DNA of 64,000 nucleotides from CAZTTH01 sp964615975 (GTDB lineage: Bacteria; Verrucomicrobiota; Lentisphaeria; JABSQK01; JAJFLO01): contig CAZTTH010000013.1 in NCBI GenBank assembly GCA_964615975.1, forward strand, positions 1 through 64,000, given 5' to 3'. The notes under the pieces are model-generated. The model was not told the DNA's origin, ran no database searches, and saw only the letters and a program-made list of their open reading frames with translations. Positions 21,527 to 31,215 of the stretch are shown one piece after another; position 1 is the stretch's first letter, and each line of letters begins with the position of its first letter. A program made the translations under genes and the position numbers.

Positions 21527-23458
21527 ATGAAATACCTAAAAGGGTTCGGAGCTAGATTCCGAACCCTTTTTTTTGCTTTCAGCTTACTTTCCAGCTCTCA
21601 CTTTCTGACTCAGAATTTATATGCGAATACCGCGCCGAAACACGATTATCTAACCGCGCTAAAGCGACTGGCACAGGAAAAAAAATTAGCCGAAAATGAC
21701 TACTGGTTGACCCTTGGGCATTACCAAAAGAAATGGGGGAAATGGGTGAGCCTGATTGACGACCCGGGATTTTTTTTCGCCGCGAATGGGAAACAGGATC
21801 CCCAGGCTGAACTTGAAGCAACCTTGGAGGCATTCTTTCTCCTGCCCCAACCGGATCGCGAACCCGCGCGTTGCCGCTTTATCGCCCGCTATCATTGGCT
21901 TAAGGAATCTCTGGATATCGATGAAAGCCGATTACCGCCGGCGGAATGCACCGAATATGATGCCATGCTGCGGCAACTCCAACCTCAAGAAGTGATTCTC
22001 ATTTATCCCGCCGCTTATATGAATAACCCGGCGTCAATGTTCGGCCATACTCTGCTCAATATCAAAAGCGCCGAGCAAAGCGATTTATTATCCCAGTCGG
22101 TGAATTATGCTGCCCGAACCACGGTTAAGAATGGGTTGATATTCGCGATCAAAGGCATCTTCGGTTTCTATCCGGGATACTATGAGTACTATCCCTATTT
22201 CGCCCGCATCCAATTATATAACGACATCAATCAACGCGACATCTGGGAATACGAATTGAATTTGAATCCGGACGAAGTTGAGCGGCTGATCTGGCATATT
22301 TGGGAACTCCGTGAAATTTTTTCCGATTACTATTTCTTCGATGAAAATTGCTCCTACAACCTGCTCTACCTGCTCGAAGCCGCCCGGCCGGGAATGAACT
22401 TGATTGATCACTTCCCGATCTATGCCATTCCCCTCGATACCGTGCGCGCGGTCAAACAGTCCGGTGTGGTCAAGGCCATCAATTATCGTCCCTCCAAAGC
22501 CACCAAAATCCGTCACCTCCAGTCGCTCCTCACCGAGTCTCAAGAAACCCTTGCCTATGATATCGCCACCTTGAAATTATCCCCACACATTCTGGTCAAC
22601 CCCGAACTGCCACCTGATCGTCTGGCTGACATTCATGATCTGGCCACGGAATATCTTCAGTATCGCTACATGCAGCAGGAGATCACTCAGGACGTTTATC
22701 GAAAAGTCTTCCTCAATCTTCTGAAGCAGCGCAGCCTGCTCCCGGAAACCCGCCCGGCCAGTGATACCCTGCCTTCTCCCGCCGAACCGACCCAGGGACA
22801 TCGGAGTAAGCGGATGTCATTGGGGGCGTCACTGAATGATAATCGTTGGGGCGTGACCCTGCAACCCCGCCCCGTGTATCATGACTTGCTGGATCCCGAA
22901 TCCGGTTACCAACATGGATCGGGAATCGCGTTTTTCGATCCTTATCTGGAATACGATTGGAATGACGAAAAGCTCCGTCTTAAACAACTCGATCTCATCA
23001 CCATCATTGATCTCAGTCCACGCGATCGTTTTTTCCGCCCGCGCTCCTGGAAAGTGACGGTGGGATTTATTGAAGAAAAATTTGCCGGGGACAAACATCA
23101 TCAACTCTTTCGCGTCGATTCCGGACAGGGCATAGCGCGTAAGATCAATGATCAATGCCTGGTATTTGGCCTGGCGGATATCGAATTTCTCGCAGCCCGC
23201 GTCCTGCATCCGGATTACAGCCTGGGCATTGGTATTCATGCCGGAATTTTAGCAAAATTCACGGAGCGCTGGAATATATTATTGTCTGGCCGGGGACTAA
23301 CCTATCAACTGGGAGATCGCAATGATCTGATTCGGATCGAATGCGAACAGCGCTGGCAGATAAACGCCAACCGCGCTTGGTATTTAAAGTTGGCAAGGCA
23401 AAAGAACTTTTCACTTTATCAGACCATGCTGAGTGCCGGGATTAATCTCTATTTTTGA
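21527..23458 (+). CDS. exported DUF4105 (Lnb N-terminal type) protein
   Basis: A 643-aa envelope protein. From the ATG at 21527 it begins with a signal-peptide-like hydrophobic stretch ending near SLLSSSHFLTQNLYAN. The DUF4105 domain covers about 130-330 with MFGHTLLNI and FFDENCSYNLLYLLEAARP; the His and Cys in these motifs resemble a papain-like dyad. The C-terminal third (from about 430) is beta-rich and ends in a hydrophobic strand with an aromatic terminus (INLYF), as in outer-membrane barrel proteins. A TTG six codons earlier is less likely. The strong terminator hairpin spans codons 4-16, so expression may depend on read-through or on translation opening the hairpin. Enzymatic function is not established. 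Confidence 0.82.
   Translation: MKYLKGFGARFRTLFFAFSLLSSSHFLTQNLYANTAPKHDYLTALKRLAQEKKLAENDYWLTLGHYQKKWGKWVSLIDDPGFFFAANGKQDPQAELEATLEAFFLLPQPDREPARCRFIARYHWLKESLDIDESRLPPAECTEYDAMLRQLQPQEVILIYPAAYMNNPASMFGHTLLNIKSAEQSDLLSQSVNYAARTTVKNGLIFAIKGIFGFYPGYYEYYPYFARIQLYNDINQRDIWEYELNLNPDEVERLIWHIWELREIFSDYYFFDENCSYNLLYLLEAARPGMNLIDHFPIYAIPLDTVRAVKQSGVVKAINYRPSKATKIRHLQSLLTESQETLAYDIATLKLSPHILVNPELPPDRLADIHDLATEYLQYRYMQQEITQDVYRKVFLNLLKQRSLLPETRPASDTLPSPAEPTQGHRSKRMSLGASLNDNRWGVTLQPRPVYHDLLDPESGYQHGSGIAFFDPYLEYDWNDEKLRLKQLDLITIIDLSPRDRFFRPRSWKVTVGFIEEKFAGDKHHQLFRVDSGQGIARKINDQCLVFGLADIEFLAARVLHPDYSLGIGIHAGILAKFTERWNILLSGRGLTYQLGDRNDLIRIECEQRWQINANRAWYLKLARQKNFSLYQTMLSAGINLYF
21538..21574 (+). terminator. 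intrinsic terminator inside the start of the DUF4105 gene
   Basis: A perfect 13-bp stem (21538-21550 with 21558-21570, core GGGTTCGGA/TCCGAACCC), a 7-base loop and a T-run of 8 (21567-21574). This is a textbook rho-independent terminator for the DUF3015 transcript, yet it lies within codons 4-16 of the downstream coding sequence. Confidence 0.85.
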
Positions 23459-23483
23459 AAGAAATGCTTCTCATTTCTTTCAA
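23455..23483. terminator. palindrome holding both stop codons of convergent genes
   Basis: TTGAAAGAAATG (23455-23466) is perfectly inverted at 23472-23483 with a 5-base loop. The TGA of the DUF4105 gene lies in the left arm and the stop of arfB in the right arm. There is no proper T-run on either side, so it may be a bidirectional, T-poor terminator or an RNA end-stabilising hairpin. Confidence 0.5.
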
Positions 23484-23899
23484 TCAAAGCGCTTTGCCGA
23501 CCGGGTTTTCTTGATCTCACTACGCTGCTTCTTACTGGTCAGTCGTTTCTCCCGTGACGACCGTGAAGGTTTAGTGGAGATTCGCCGTTTGGGAGTCACT
23601 GAGGCTCGGCTTAATAGCGCGAACAAACGTTCCCGCGCGTCCTGCCGGTTTCCCGCCTGTGAACGATACCGACGGGCATCGATAATTAGTATCCCATCAG
23701 CAGTGATGATATGACCCGCCATTTTCCGCAGCCGATTTTTGATTCGATCAGGGACACCATTATCATTGGCGAAATCGTAGCGTAATTGCACAGCCGAGGA
23801 CACTTTGTTGACATTTTGCCCGCCCGGGCCATCCGCACGGACAAAGGACTCGGAAATCAGTGACTCATCAATACTCAGATTATTGGTTATCCTGATCAT
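23480..23899 (-). CDS. arfB: alternative ribosome-rescue factor ArfB (peptidyl-tRNA hydrolase, GGQ)
   Basis: A 139-aa class I release-factor-like protein. The GGQ catalytic loop lies in VRADGPGGQNVNKVSSAVQL (residues 20-39), and the C-terminal tail is rich in Lys, Arg and Ser, as needed to reach into the empty mRNA channel of stalled ribosomes. Length matches ArfB/YaeJ and is too short for a true release factor. Its start overlaps the stop of ytxJ by 4 bases (23896-23899), so the pair is likely translationally coupled. Confidence 0.92.
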   Translation of the reverse strand: MIRITNNLSIDESLISESFVRADGPGGQNVNKVSSAVQLRYDFANDNGVPDRIKNRLRKMAGHIITADGILIIDARRYRSQAGNRQDARERLFALLSRASVTPKRRISTKPSRSSREKRLTSKKQRSEIKKTRSAKRFD

Positions 23900-24255
23900 G
23901 GCTCGTCGTTTTTAATATCAGTTATCGCTTGGGACAACGATTCCCGCGTGATAGCGGAATGAGAAGCGTCCCACACCGGTATTTGCCTGAAAATTACGAT
24001 TGCCTGCGGTGATTGATGGGTGACATCAAGGGTTGAGGCAATGGCATTGGAAACCTGACGATCACGAATCACATCGACCTGAGCGCATACCAAAGCATCC
24101 CCGTCATTCTCAGTGACAAAGTCATGAAACTCATCCTGAGCGGCAAAACTGACAGGACAGCGCGTACTGTGCTTAAATAATAAAACCGGCTGTTGGTCCG
24201 ATTCGGCAAGCAGATTCTCAAAATCGTTTATCGATGTTACAGGGGTAATATTCAT
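23896..24255 (-). CDS. ytxJ: YtxJ-like monothiol bacilliredoxin
   Basis: A 119-aa thioredoxin-fold protein. The KHSTRCPVSFAAQDEF motif with a single active-site cysteine and the cis-Pro segment HQSPQAIVIF identify the YtxJ family (bacilliredoxin-type, DUF2847), which reduces mixed disulfides. No bacillithiol biosynthesis gene is in the window, so the thiol partner is unknown. It is co-transcribed with arfB and begins 14 bases after the PEGA lipoprotein gene stop. Confidence 0.85.
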   Translation of the reverse strand: MNITPVTSINDFENLLAESDQQPVLLFKHSTRCPVSFAAQDEFHDFVTENDGDALVCAQVDVIRDRQVSNAIASTLDVTHQSPQAIVIFRQIPVWDASHSAITRESLSQAITDIKNDEP

Positions 24256-24269
24256 TGCTGATCCTTTGC

Positions 24270-24908
24270 TTATCGGTGAATAAATTCAAGCACGACCAAT
24301 TCAGCGAATTTAGCGACATTGGAATTGGCCTGATACAGTTGCTTGAGTTTATCAATCGCGCTACCCCGCCCGTTTGTACTTACCTCAAGCATTGGCAATA
24401 ATGCGTCTATAATTTCACCGGGCGCACCATATAATTCTCGTCCCAGCTTCTGATGATTAACCACGATGAAGCCAATCACTTTCGCACGGTGCTGATCCTG
24501 TGAACTATTTCCCCATCCACCCACTGCCGGCTTCATCGTTATCAGATAATTATTGGGCGCGTATTCGTAGAGCGCGCCGGTAGCCATATCGATAGTGGTG
24601 GAAAAAACCCCATATGACAAGAAGATAACATTGCCCCAACTGAATTTATTGCCGCGTGTCGTCATCAAGAACATCTCATCCCTAAAACCTTCTTTTTTTA
24701 TCAATACCGAACTGCCTTTGCGTCGTTCAATTTTAGTTTGCAACGGTGTTCTGCCAAGAGGAATCCCATTCACATAAACATCGGCCCCATCCGGCTGGGA
24801 AGCAAAAGATACCTCTTGTCGCGGTCCACTAACGATTGAACCACAACCAGAGATCAGTATCAGGCAAAAAATCAGCGCGGACGGAATGAATAGATAGCGG
24901 AAATTCAA
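24270..24908 (-). CDS. PEGA-domain lipoprotein
   Basis: A 212-aa predicted lipoprotein: hydrophobic leader ending in a lipobox LISGC (lipidated Cys at 22). Residues about 30-75 form a PEGA domain (QPDGADVYVNGIPLGRTPLQ), a small beta fold often found in surface lipoproteins. After a WGNVIFLSYGVFSTTIDMATG segment, the C-terminal 70 residues are helical and of unknown role. The gene is first of a minus-strand run with ytxJ and arfB. Confidence 0.82.
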   Translation of the reverse strand: MNFRYLFIPSALIFCLILISGCGSIVSGPRQEVSFASQPDGADVYVNGIPLGRTPLQTKIERRKGSSVLIKKEGFRDEMFLMTTRGNKFSWGNVIFLSYGVFSTTIDMATGALYEYAPNNYLITMKPAVGGWGNSSQDQHRAKVIGFIVVNHQKLGRELYGAPGEIIDALLPMLEVSTNGRGSAIDKLKQLYQANSNVAKFAELVVLEFIHR

Positions 24909-25210
24909 TATAAAATTTTGTCCTTCTGTAATATGAAAAGTATCGATTTAATGATTGTTTCGTATCCCAACGGTATGAAAGATATAACCATCCCCAAGAA
25001 TGTGAGCATTAATTTCTCTTGTCAATCATCGATCGTCCCATTGGTGACAGTTGTTGACTAACGAATTTATCCCCCCATGAATGAGTGGGCTACTTTCGCT
25101 CTTTCCTTAAGAAAAATTTTGAATTCGTGGAGATGGATGCTTAACAACCTTTAAACGATTAGCGGGAAATCTTAATTGCACAGTATGCAGCCATGTGCCA
25201 CGATTCATTG
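24909..25210. other. 302-bp intergenic region
   Basis: AT-rich. It lies between the end of rimO and the start of the lipoprotein gene and should contain the latter's promoter. No gene, tRNA or clear terminator was seen. Confidence 0.4.
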
Positions 25211-26572
25211 TCAATGCTTGATTGTCCCATGCAGATCATAGGGTTCGGCGGCGGTGATGGTGACATTACAGAAATTATAGTCGGCAACTTCCGAATCGGC
25301 GGTGAAATGGACGAGATTATCGGCTTGCGGGGCATCTCCGCGGGTGCGGCCGACACACTGGATTTTGTCATCCTCCCCCATGTTAATTTCGTCAATGATA
25401 ACCCGGATGGATTGGTCGATAAAAGCGGTGTTTTTCTCCAGCGAGATTTGCTGTTGCAGCAACATCAATTCGGCACGGCGTTGCTCTGCCACTTCCCGTG
25501 CGGCAAAATCGGTAAATTGATAGGCATGGGTGTTTTCTTCGTGGGAATAAGTAAATACGCCAAACCGGTCAAACCGTTGTTCCTGAACAAAGTCACGGAG
25601 TTCCGCGAACTCGGTATCGGTCTCGCCCGGATGACCGACGAGAAAGGTCGTCCGCACAATTACATTCGGTATCCGTTGACGGATACTGCATAATAACTCC
25701 TCACTGCGTTTTTTATTGATCCCCCGGCGCATACGTTTCAATACCGGGTCGGAGATGTGCTGAAGCGGTATATCTACATAAGGTGTCAGATGTCGGCTGA
25801 CGGAAAAAGTATCGATCAATTCATCGGTGACGCTGGTGGGGTAGAGATAGAGAACCCGCAGCCAATATTCATCTCCTTCGAGGTTATCCAGGCGTTTTAA
25901 CAGAGCGGCGACAGTGGTGCCATCACGAAGATCCAGACCATAACGACTGGAATTCTGCGAAATCAGAATAATTTCCTTGACGCCCTTATCGAGCAGGTTC
26001 TGCGCCTCCAGCGCGATGGATTCGATGCTCCGGCTGCGCTCCTTGCCGCGAAAGGTTGGGATGGCGCAAAAACTGCATTTCATATTGCAGCCTTCAGCGA
26101 TCTTGAGATAGGCATAGTGGCTGGGGGTCACCAACAACCGCGGCGTATTCTCATCATAGAGATAGACCGGAAGATCTTCCCTGACCACAGTGTTCAATTC
26201 GGGAAACTGATGGAGGAATTCATCCAGGCGCGCCGCGATGGTTTGCACGTCATCAAGACCGATGATCAGATCAACCTTGGGATATTTCTTTCGCACTACC
26301 TGCGGCATGCGTTGTGCCAGACAGCCGGCGACAACCACTTTGCGATGACGGCGCCGGGCTTTCCAGCGCAACGCGGCAGCGATCGTATCGTACGACTCTT
26401 CCCGCGCCTTGTCGATAAAACTACAGGTATTGATAACATGAATATCGGCGATTTCCGGGTCGTTGGTAAACACCGCCCCGGCCTGTGCCAGACTCCCGGC
26501 CATGACCTCCGAGTCCACCAGATTCTTGGCGCACCCCAGCGAACTCAAACAAATTTTCATTGATTTTAACAT
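25211..26572 (-). CDS. rimO: ribosomal protein S12 methylthiotransferase RimO
   Basis: A 453-aa radical SAM methylthiotransferase that modifies Asp of ribosomal protein S12. The N-terminal MTTase domain has the three Fe-S cysteines C14, C50 (INTCSF) and C84 (AGCLAQR). The radical SAM cluster motif CNMKCSFC gives C162, C166 and C169. A C-terminal TRAM domain begins near residue 385. LGCAKN at the N-terminus and FGVFTYSHEENTHA distinguish RimO from MiaB. The true start could be M5 (MKICLSS). Neither start has a strong ribosome site. No neighbour suggests an operon. Confidence 0.94.
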   Translation of the reverse strand: MLKSMKICLSSLGCAKNLVDSEVMAGSLAQAGAVFTNDPEIADIHVINTCSFIDKAREESYDTIAAALRWKARRRHRKVVVAGCLAQRMPQVVRKKYPKVDLIIGLDDVQTIAARLDEFLHQFPELNTVVREDLPVYLYDENTPRLLVTPSHYAYLKIAEGCNMKCSFCAIPTFRGKERSRSIESIALEAQNLLDKGVKEIILISQNSSRYGLDLRDGTTVAALLKRLDNLEGDEYWLRVLYLYPTSVTDELIDTFSVSRHLTPYVDIPLQHISDPVLKRMRRGINKKRSEELLCSIRQRIPNVIVRTTFLVGHPGETDTEFAELRDFVQEQRFDRFGVFTYSHEENTHAYQFTDFAAREVAEQRRAELMLLQQQISLEKNTAFIDQSIRVIIDEINMGEDDKIQCVGRTRGDAPQADNLVHFTADSEVADYNFCNVTITAAEPYDLHGTIKH

Positions 26573-26849
26573 CGGATGTTACCCTGAACCTATTTATTAA
26601 TTCCGGGAGCATGATCAGAGAATCTCATGACGCCCAGTTGTGACGCAGTAGATATCAGGGATTTATCAAGGGTTGATAAGGGAATCTGTTCACGAAGCGC
26701 CAATTCTAAACAACACCCATCGTAAATGGATATTGGTTAATAATTCATAAATACAATACCATTGATAACCAGATTTGGACAGGTTTGTGCAGTTAAGCAT
26801 TGGAAAATACTCATCTTCAATAAATGCAAAAATTGTGGCGATGCATCAT

Positions 26850-27596
26850 TTATTTTTCCGGAAGCGGCAATAGTTGCAGCTCCAAATGTTCAGCGGGCAG
26901 CAGCTGTTCCAATTCTCTTTCCGTGATGGGATGACTCAGATTGGAACGGAACAGAGTCGACCGGATCTCACGCTCCATTTTGCTGCTGATCGCGTACCCT
27001 ACGATTAGCATCGCGATCAACAAAATAATCATACTCAACGCCCAGCCAAAGCGGATACTCATTGGATTCGGTGCGGTCTTTGGGCCAGCGATTTCCGGCG
27101 CGTTCTCGGATGAAGCGCCGTCATTAGTCTCATTTTCCGCAGCGAGATTAAAGTAGGCGGTTTCGAATTGAATGATGATCGGTTTGCTGTCGATCCCATA
27201 AAGCAGACAAAGAGTTTTAATCGTGGTTTTTATGGCCAGCATGGAATTTTCTGCCATATCCCATTGATTGGCTTCCAAGGCGGCTATCGCTGCACTCGGC
27301 ACCCCGGTTTCTTTGGTCACTTCCGCATGAGTTTTCCACGGGGAATTCTCGCGCGCCATTATCAGTTTTTGACCAACCGAGATATCGTCCTCGTGGGCGA
27401 TGGTTATAATGGTTTCTCCCTGGTCATTAATCTCAATATTTTCCGGTGAAAATCGCCGTTCTCCAACCAATGGCGCGGGGGAGGGATCAGCAGGGAAGGG
27501 ATCGTGATCCGGAATCACAGGGGTGTGATCTTCGATTGGCTGGTCGAAGAGGCTCGGTTGCAGCTTGTTGATATTATCTGGATCGGAATCAGTCAT
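26850..27596 (-). CDS. RodZ-like HTH membrane protein
   Basis: A 248-aa protein with a disordered acidic and Pro-rich N-terminus (1-60), a RodZ/HTH_25-type helix-turn-helix at about 73-137 (VGQKLIMARENSPWKTHAEVT...GIDSK), a low-complexity linker and one membrane helix at about 184-205. RodZ anchors MreB to the cell membrane and is needed for rod shape. Here the HTH is preceded rather than followed by a long tail, and the periplasmic part is only about 40 residues, so the match is partial. It lies directly downstream of ftsK on the same strand, a plausible morphogenesis context. Confidence 0.7.
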   Translation of the reverse strand: MTDSDPDNINKLQPSLFDQPIEDHTPVIPDHDPFPADPSPAPLVGERRFSPENIEINDQGETIITIAHEDDISVGQKLIMARENSPWKTHAEVTKETGVPSAAIAALEANQWDMAENSMLAIKTTIKTLCLLYGIDSKPIIIQFETAYFNLAAENETNDGASSENAPEIAGPKTAPNPMSIRFGWALSMIILLIAMLIVGYAISSKMEREIRSTLFRSNLSHPITERELEQLLPAEHLELQLLPLPEK

Positions 27597-27723
27597 CAGC
27601 TTATTGCCAGTTTATGCTTAAAGAAATGATACTACAAACAAACAACATCCTTGTCGACCTACCTCTAATCATTTACCGCACTGTTGAACCATCATTATAA
27701 AAACCAACCCTTGACCATCATCT

Positions 27724-30270
27724 TCATTTTTTGCCCACGGTTGTCGGAGGATCCATGTCACTGCCATCATCATCGGTGATAGGGATTTCTTCACCCTCCA
27801 CACTATCGGTCATATTGGATTCATCATTAATCAGAATCTGCCGGGGAGCATTGCCAATTTGGGGACCAATCAATCCCCGTTGTTCCAATACTTCCATGAA
27901 AATTGCGGCTTTGTTATATCCCACCCGCAATCTCCTCTGAATATGACTGATGGTGGCCCGGCGATCGCGGCGAATGACTTCAATCGCCTTCTTGATCAAG
28001 GTTTCGTCTTCTTCAGACAACTGATTATTGGCGCTCCCGGGGATATCATCGAAAGTGTCATTAAATTCACTTCCCGTGCTACCCGATAAAGCTGCGTCAT
28101 TGACCGTTGATTCATTATTCTGTTTCGACGGCGTCACAAACATGTCATCAACAAAATTCGGCCGTGCCTGCGCGGAGACAAATTCCACCACCCGTTCAAT
28201 CTCGTCATCATGCACCAACGCCCCCTGAGTACGTTCAACTTTGGCGCCACCAGGCGGTTTGTATAACATATCCCCCCGCCCCAGCAAGGATTCAGCGCCT
28301 TTGCCATCGAGAATTGTACGCGAATCAACTACTGACGTGACTTGAAAGGCAATTCGGGTCGGGAAATTGGCCTTGATTATTCCGGTAATGACATTGACAC
28401 TCGGGCGCTGAGTGGCAACCACTACATGAATACCAACCGCCCGAGCCAGTTGAGCAATACGCGCCAGTGAAGATTCAACATCCGCCTTGGCGGTCATCAT
28501 AATATCTGCCAGTTCATCGATGATGACGATTATAAACGGCAATCGCGCCGGGATGGGCACGCCGGCTTGATCCATAATCGGTTCTTTTTCAACACTGCGT
28601 TTATTGAAGGATTCCAGATTGCGGACTCCCACTTTCGATAAACTGTCGTAACGCCATTCCATCTGCCGAATCACCCAGCGCAATACCAATGGCACCTTCT
28701 TGACCTCGGTAACCACCGGCGTCACCAAATGAGGTAAACTATTGTAACCCGAAAACTCAACCACCTTGGGGTCAACCATGATTAATTTCAATTCTTCCGG
28801 CGAGAAGCGATTCAACAAACTGAGAATCAGGGTATTCATGCACACCGATTTACCGCTGCCGGTGGCGCCAGCAATCAACAAATGCGGCGCCTTGGCGAGA
28901 TCAAGAATCACCGGCATACCGCTGATACTTTTGCCGAGCACGATCGGGATCATGCAGTTCGTCTGCTTCCAGCTTTCATGTTCCAGCAAGTCACGGAAGG
29001 CAACTGCTGTTGAAACCCGGTTGGGAACTTCGATGCCGACGGTATCCTTGCCTGGAATCGGGGTCAAGATACGCAAACTTTCAGCTTTCAAGTTCATCGC
29101 AATGTTATTGGCCAGGCCGCTGATGCGTTCGACCTTGACTCCAGGCGCCGGTTTGATTTCAAAGAGGGTCACCCGCGGCCCCGAGGTGGTTTCTCCAACT
29201 GTGCCGTCAATACTGAAACTATCAAGAGTCTCTTGAAGCACCTGTTTCTTGGTTTCGATTTCCTGTGGGTTGACCGAAGTCACCTTGCCGGTCGATTTAT
29301 TGAGCAAATCCATTGGCGGCAGTTGGTAGGGAATACTCGGCAGCACATCCGCGTTGGCATTCCCGGATTCCATGACTTTGGGAACCGCGGCGGGGGGTTT
29401 CGACTTGACTATTTTTATCGTTTTAGCCGGTTGAGGATCAGAGGTGGGGATCGCTTTTTTCGCGGTCTCAGCCTGGACCAGAAACTCAGATGACGATTGG
29501 GTAACCGTAGAAGTCACCTCATCGTGGCCATAACCTGCGCCTTTCCCATTTTTCCAACGGTTTATCAATGCCTCCTTCCAGATCAGGCTCTGATCAAGCC
29601 AGTCATAATACCACACCGTTAAAAAACCAATCGCAAACAAAATCACTGACAACATTATGCTCCCGGTTGGATTCAGCATATAGGCCAGCCATCCGCCTGG
29701 CTGACCGACCGACCAAGGAGCGCAAAAGCGTTGTCCAATAACTCCGCCGGGAAGACGGGAGATGTTTAATCGCGAAGTGGTTTGGGGAAAAAGATCTGGA
29801 AAGGCGCCCAAAATCGCCGTCATTCCCCAAATACTAACGAATATGGCGACGAAATAACTCAAACTGACCGGTTTGACACGTTTGTTGACCAAGCGATTAA
29901 TAATGCAAACCAGGATCAACATCACCCCAAGATAAGCGGCAAAGCCCAGACTCAACACCAATTTACTGGAAACAAATGCCCCTGATAATCCCATCCAATT
30001 CTTGATCGTAATATACGATGGCAAGCCGCCTTCCAATAATTGATAATCCTCCGGCTTGTAGGATATCAGTGCAAGAAACAGCATAAAGGTCCCCAACAGC
30101 AATATCATCTTGACACCCAGGGAGCGAAATCTGGTGTCTTTCCCGGTGCTGGATTCTGTGATCGTCTCAATTGATTTGTTGATTAACATGGATTTCTTGT
30201 GATTTTCGGTTATTTCCTCATTCCGGTGATGAATTAATGAAGGCATTTTATATATTGTTGAACTTAACAA
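27724..30270 (-). CDS. ftsK: DNA translocase FtsK
   Basis: An 848-aa FtsK/SpoIIIE ATPase for chromosome segregation at division. Four membrane helices lie within about residues 52-225. A linker rich in Lys, Pro and Ser follows (250-320), then the alpha domain (340-440). The motor domain has Walker A GATGSGKS at 468-475 and Walker B IIVIIDELAD. The C-terminal gamma winged helix (EEDETLIKKAIEVIRRDRRA ... MEVLEQRGLIGPQ) recognises KOPS-like sites. Alternative starts are M9 and M28. The acidic tail after gamma is longer than usual. It is divergent from the alpha/beta hydrolase gene, sharing a 36-base gap. Confidence 0.95.
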   Translation of the reverse strand: MLSSTIYKMPSLIHHRNEEITENHKKSMLINKSIETITESSTGKDTRFRSLGVKMILLLGTFMLFLALISYKPEDYQLLEGGLPSYITIKNWMGLSGAFVSSKLVLSLGFAAYLGVMLILVCIINRLVNKRVKPVSLSYFVAIFVSIWGMTAILGAFPDLFPQTTSRLNISRLPGGVIGQRFCAPWSVGQPGGWLAYMLNPTGSIMLSVILFAIGFLTVWYYDWLDQSLIWKEALINRWKNGKGAGYGHDEVTSTVTQSSSEFLVQAETAKKAIPTSDPQPAKTIKIVKSKPPAAVPKVMESGNANADVLPSIPYQLPPMDLLNKSTGKVTSVNPQEIETKKQVLQETLDSFSIDGTVGETTSGPRVTLFEIKPAPGVKVERISGLANNIAMNLKAESLRILTPIPGKDTVGIEVPNRVSTAVAFRDLLEHESWKQTNCMIPIVLGKSISGMPVILDLAKAPHLLIAGATGSGKSVCMNTLILSLLNRFSPEELKLIMVDPKVVEFSGYNSLPHLVTPVVTEVKKVPLVLRWVIRQMEWRYDSLSKVGVRNLESFNKRSVEKEPIMDQAGVPIPARLPFIIVIIDELADIMMTAKADVESSLARIAQLARAVGIHVVVATQRPSVNVITGIIKANFPTRIAFQVTSVVDSRTILDGKGAESLLGRGDMLYKPPGGAKVERTQGALVHDDEIERVVEFVSAQARPNFVDDMFVTPSKQNNESTVNDAALSGSTGSEFNDTFDDIPGSANNQLSEEDETLIKKAIEVIRRDRRATISHIQRRLRVGYNKAAIFMEVLEQRGLIGPQIGNAPRQILINDESNMTDSVEGEEIPITDDDGSDMDPPTTVGKK

Positions 30271-30306
30271 TTATTAGCCAGAGTCAAGCATTCCCCGCAT
30301 ATTTTT

Positions 30307-31215
30307 ATGATTAAGATTTTAACGCGTTTATGGCATGGAAATCATTGGTGCCTGATTGCGGCGCGCGTCGGATTGACGGTTTATCTCGGACTGATTGGAG
30401 CCCTGATGTTATTTGAAGAAAAACTCATTTACTATCCCAGCAAATTCCCCCAGGGACACTGGGATATCGCGCGGACGCCGCCCGTCAGGGGACGGATCTC
30501 TCCAGTCATCGAAGAATGTTGGTTTGAGACCGATGACGGGGTAAAAATCAATGGCTGGTTTTGCCAGGCGACACAATGGCAGGACGACCACTTTGCGCCC
30601 ATCCCGGAGCTGCCGACATTGCTCTTTTGCCATGGCAACGCCGGCAATATCACCAGCCGCTACGACCATATTGAATTCCTGATCCCAATCCCGGTGAATA
30701 TCTTCATCTTCGATTATCGGGGCTATGGCAAAAGCGAAGGGACGGTTTCTGAGTTCGGGTTATATCGCGATACTCGATCGGCATGGGATTATCTCCTCAA
30801 TCAGAAACAGTTGCCGGCGGATCGGATAATCCTCTTTGGCGAGTCCCTGGGCGGTGCGATGGCCATCGAACTCGCCACCCAGGTTACGCCTCTCGGATTA
30901 ATCCTTCAGTCAACCTTCACCTCCGTGCCTGATATGGGGAAGGTGCTTTATCCCTTCATTCCCACCTGGGTTATCCGCACCAAGATGGATTCACTCAACA
31001 AGATTCCCCGCCTGACCTGTCCCAAATTGATCATCCATGGTGACGCGGACGAAGTCGTCCCGTTTAAGCTTGGTCAACAATTGTTTGCCGCCGCGGCGCC
31101 TCCCAAGGAATTCTATGAAATCCCGCATTCCGGCCACAATGAAACCTGGCTGGTCGGTGGTCAGGAATATCTGAATCGGATTAAAAATTTCATCAACTCC
31201 TGTCAAAACCACTAA
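30307..31215 (+). CDS. membrane-anchored alpha/beta hydrolase
   Basis: A 302-aa serine hydrolase with an N-terminal membrane helix (about 17-36) and the catalytic domain beyond it. It has the oxyanion-loop HGNAGN (109-114), nucleophile elbow GESLGG (Ser180), Asp248 in HGDADEVVP and His277 in HSGHNE. The order and spacing fit the ABHD13/BEM46-like family of lipases/thioesterases; the natural substrate is unknown. The start lies only 36 bases from the ftsK start on the opposite strand, so the two promoters must overlap or lie within coding sequence. Confidence 0.85.
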   Translation: MIKILTRLWHGNHWCLIAARVGLTVYLGLIGALMLFEEKLIYYPSKFPQGHWDIARTPPVRGRISPVIEECWFETDDGVKINGWFCQATQWQDDHFAPIPELPTLLFCHGNAGNITSRYDHIEFLIPIPVNIFIFDYRGYGKSEGTVSEFGLYRDTRSAWDYLLNQKQLPADRIILFGESLGGAMAIELATQVTPLGLILQSTFTSVPDMGKVLYPFIPTWVIRTKMDSLNKIPRLTCPKLIIHGDADEVVPFKLGQQLFAAAAPPKEFYEIPHSGHNETWLVGGQEYLNRIKNFINSCQNH

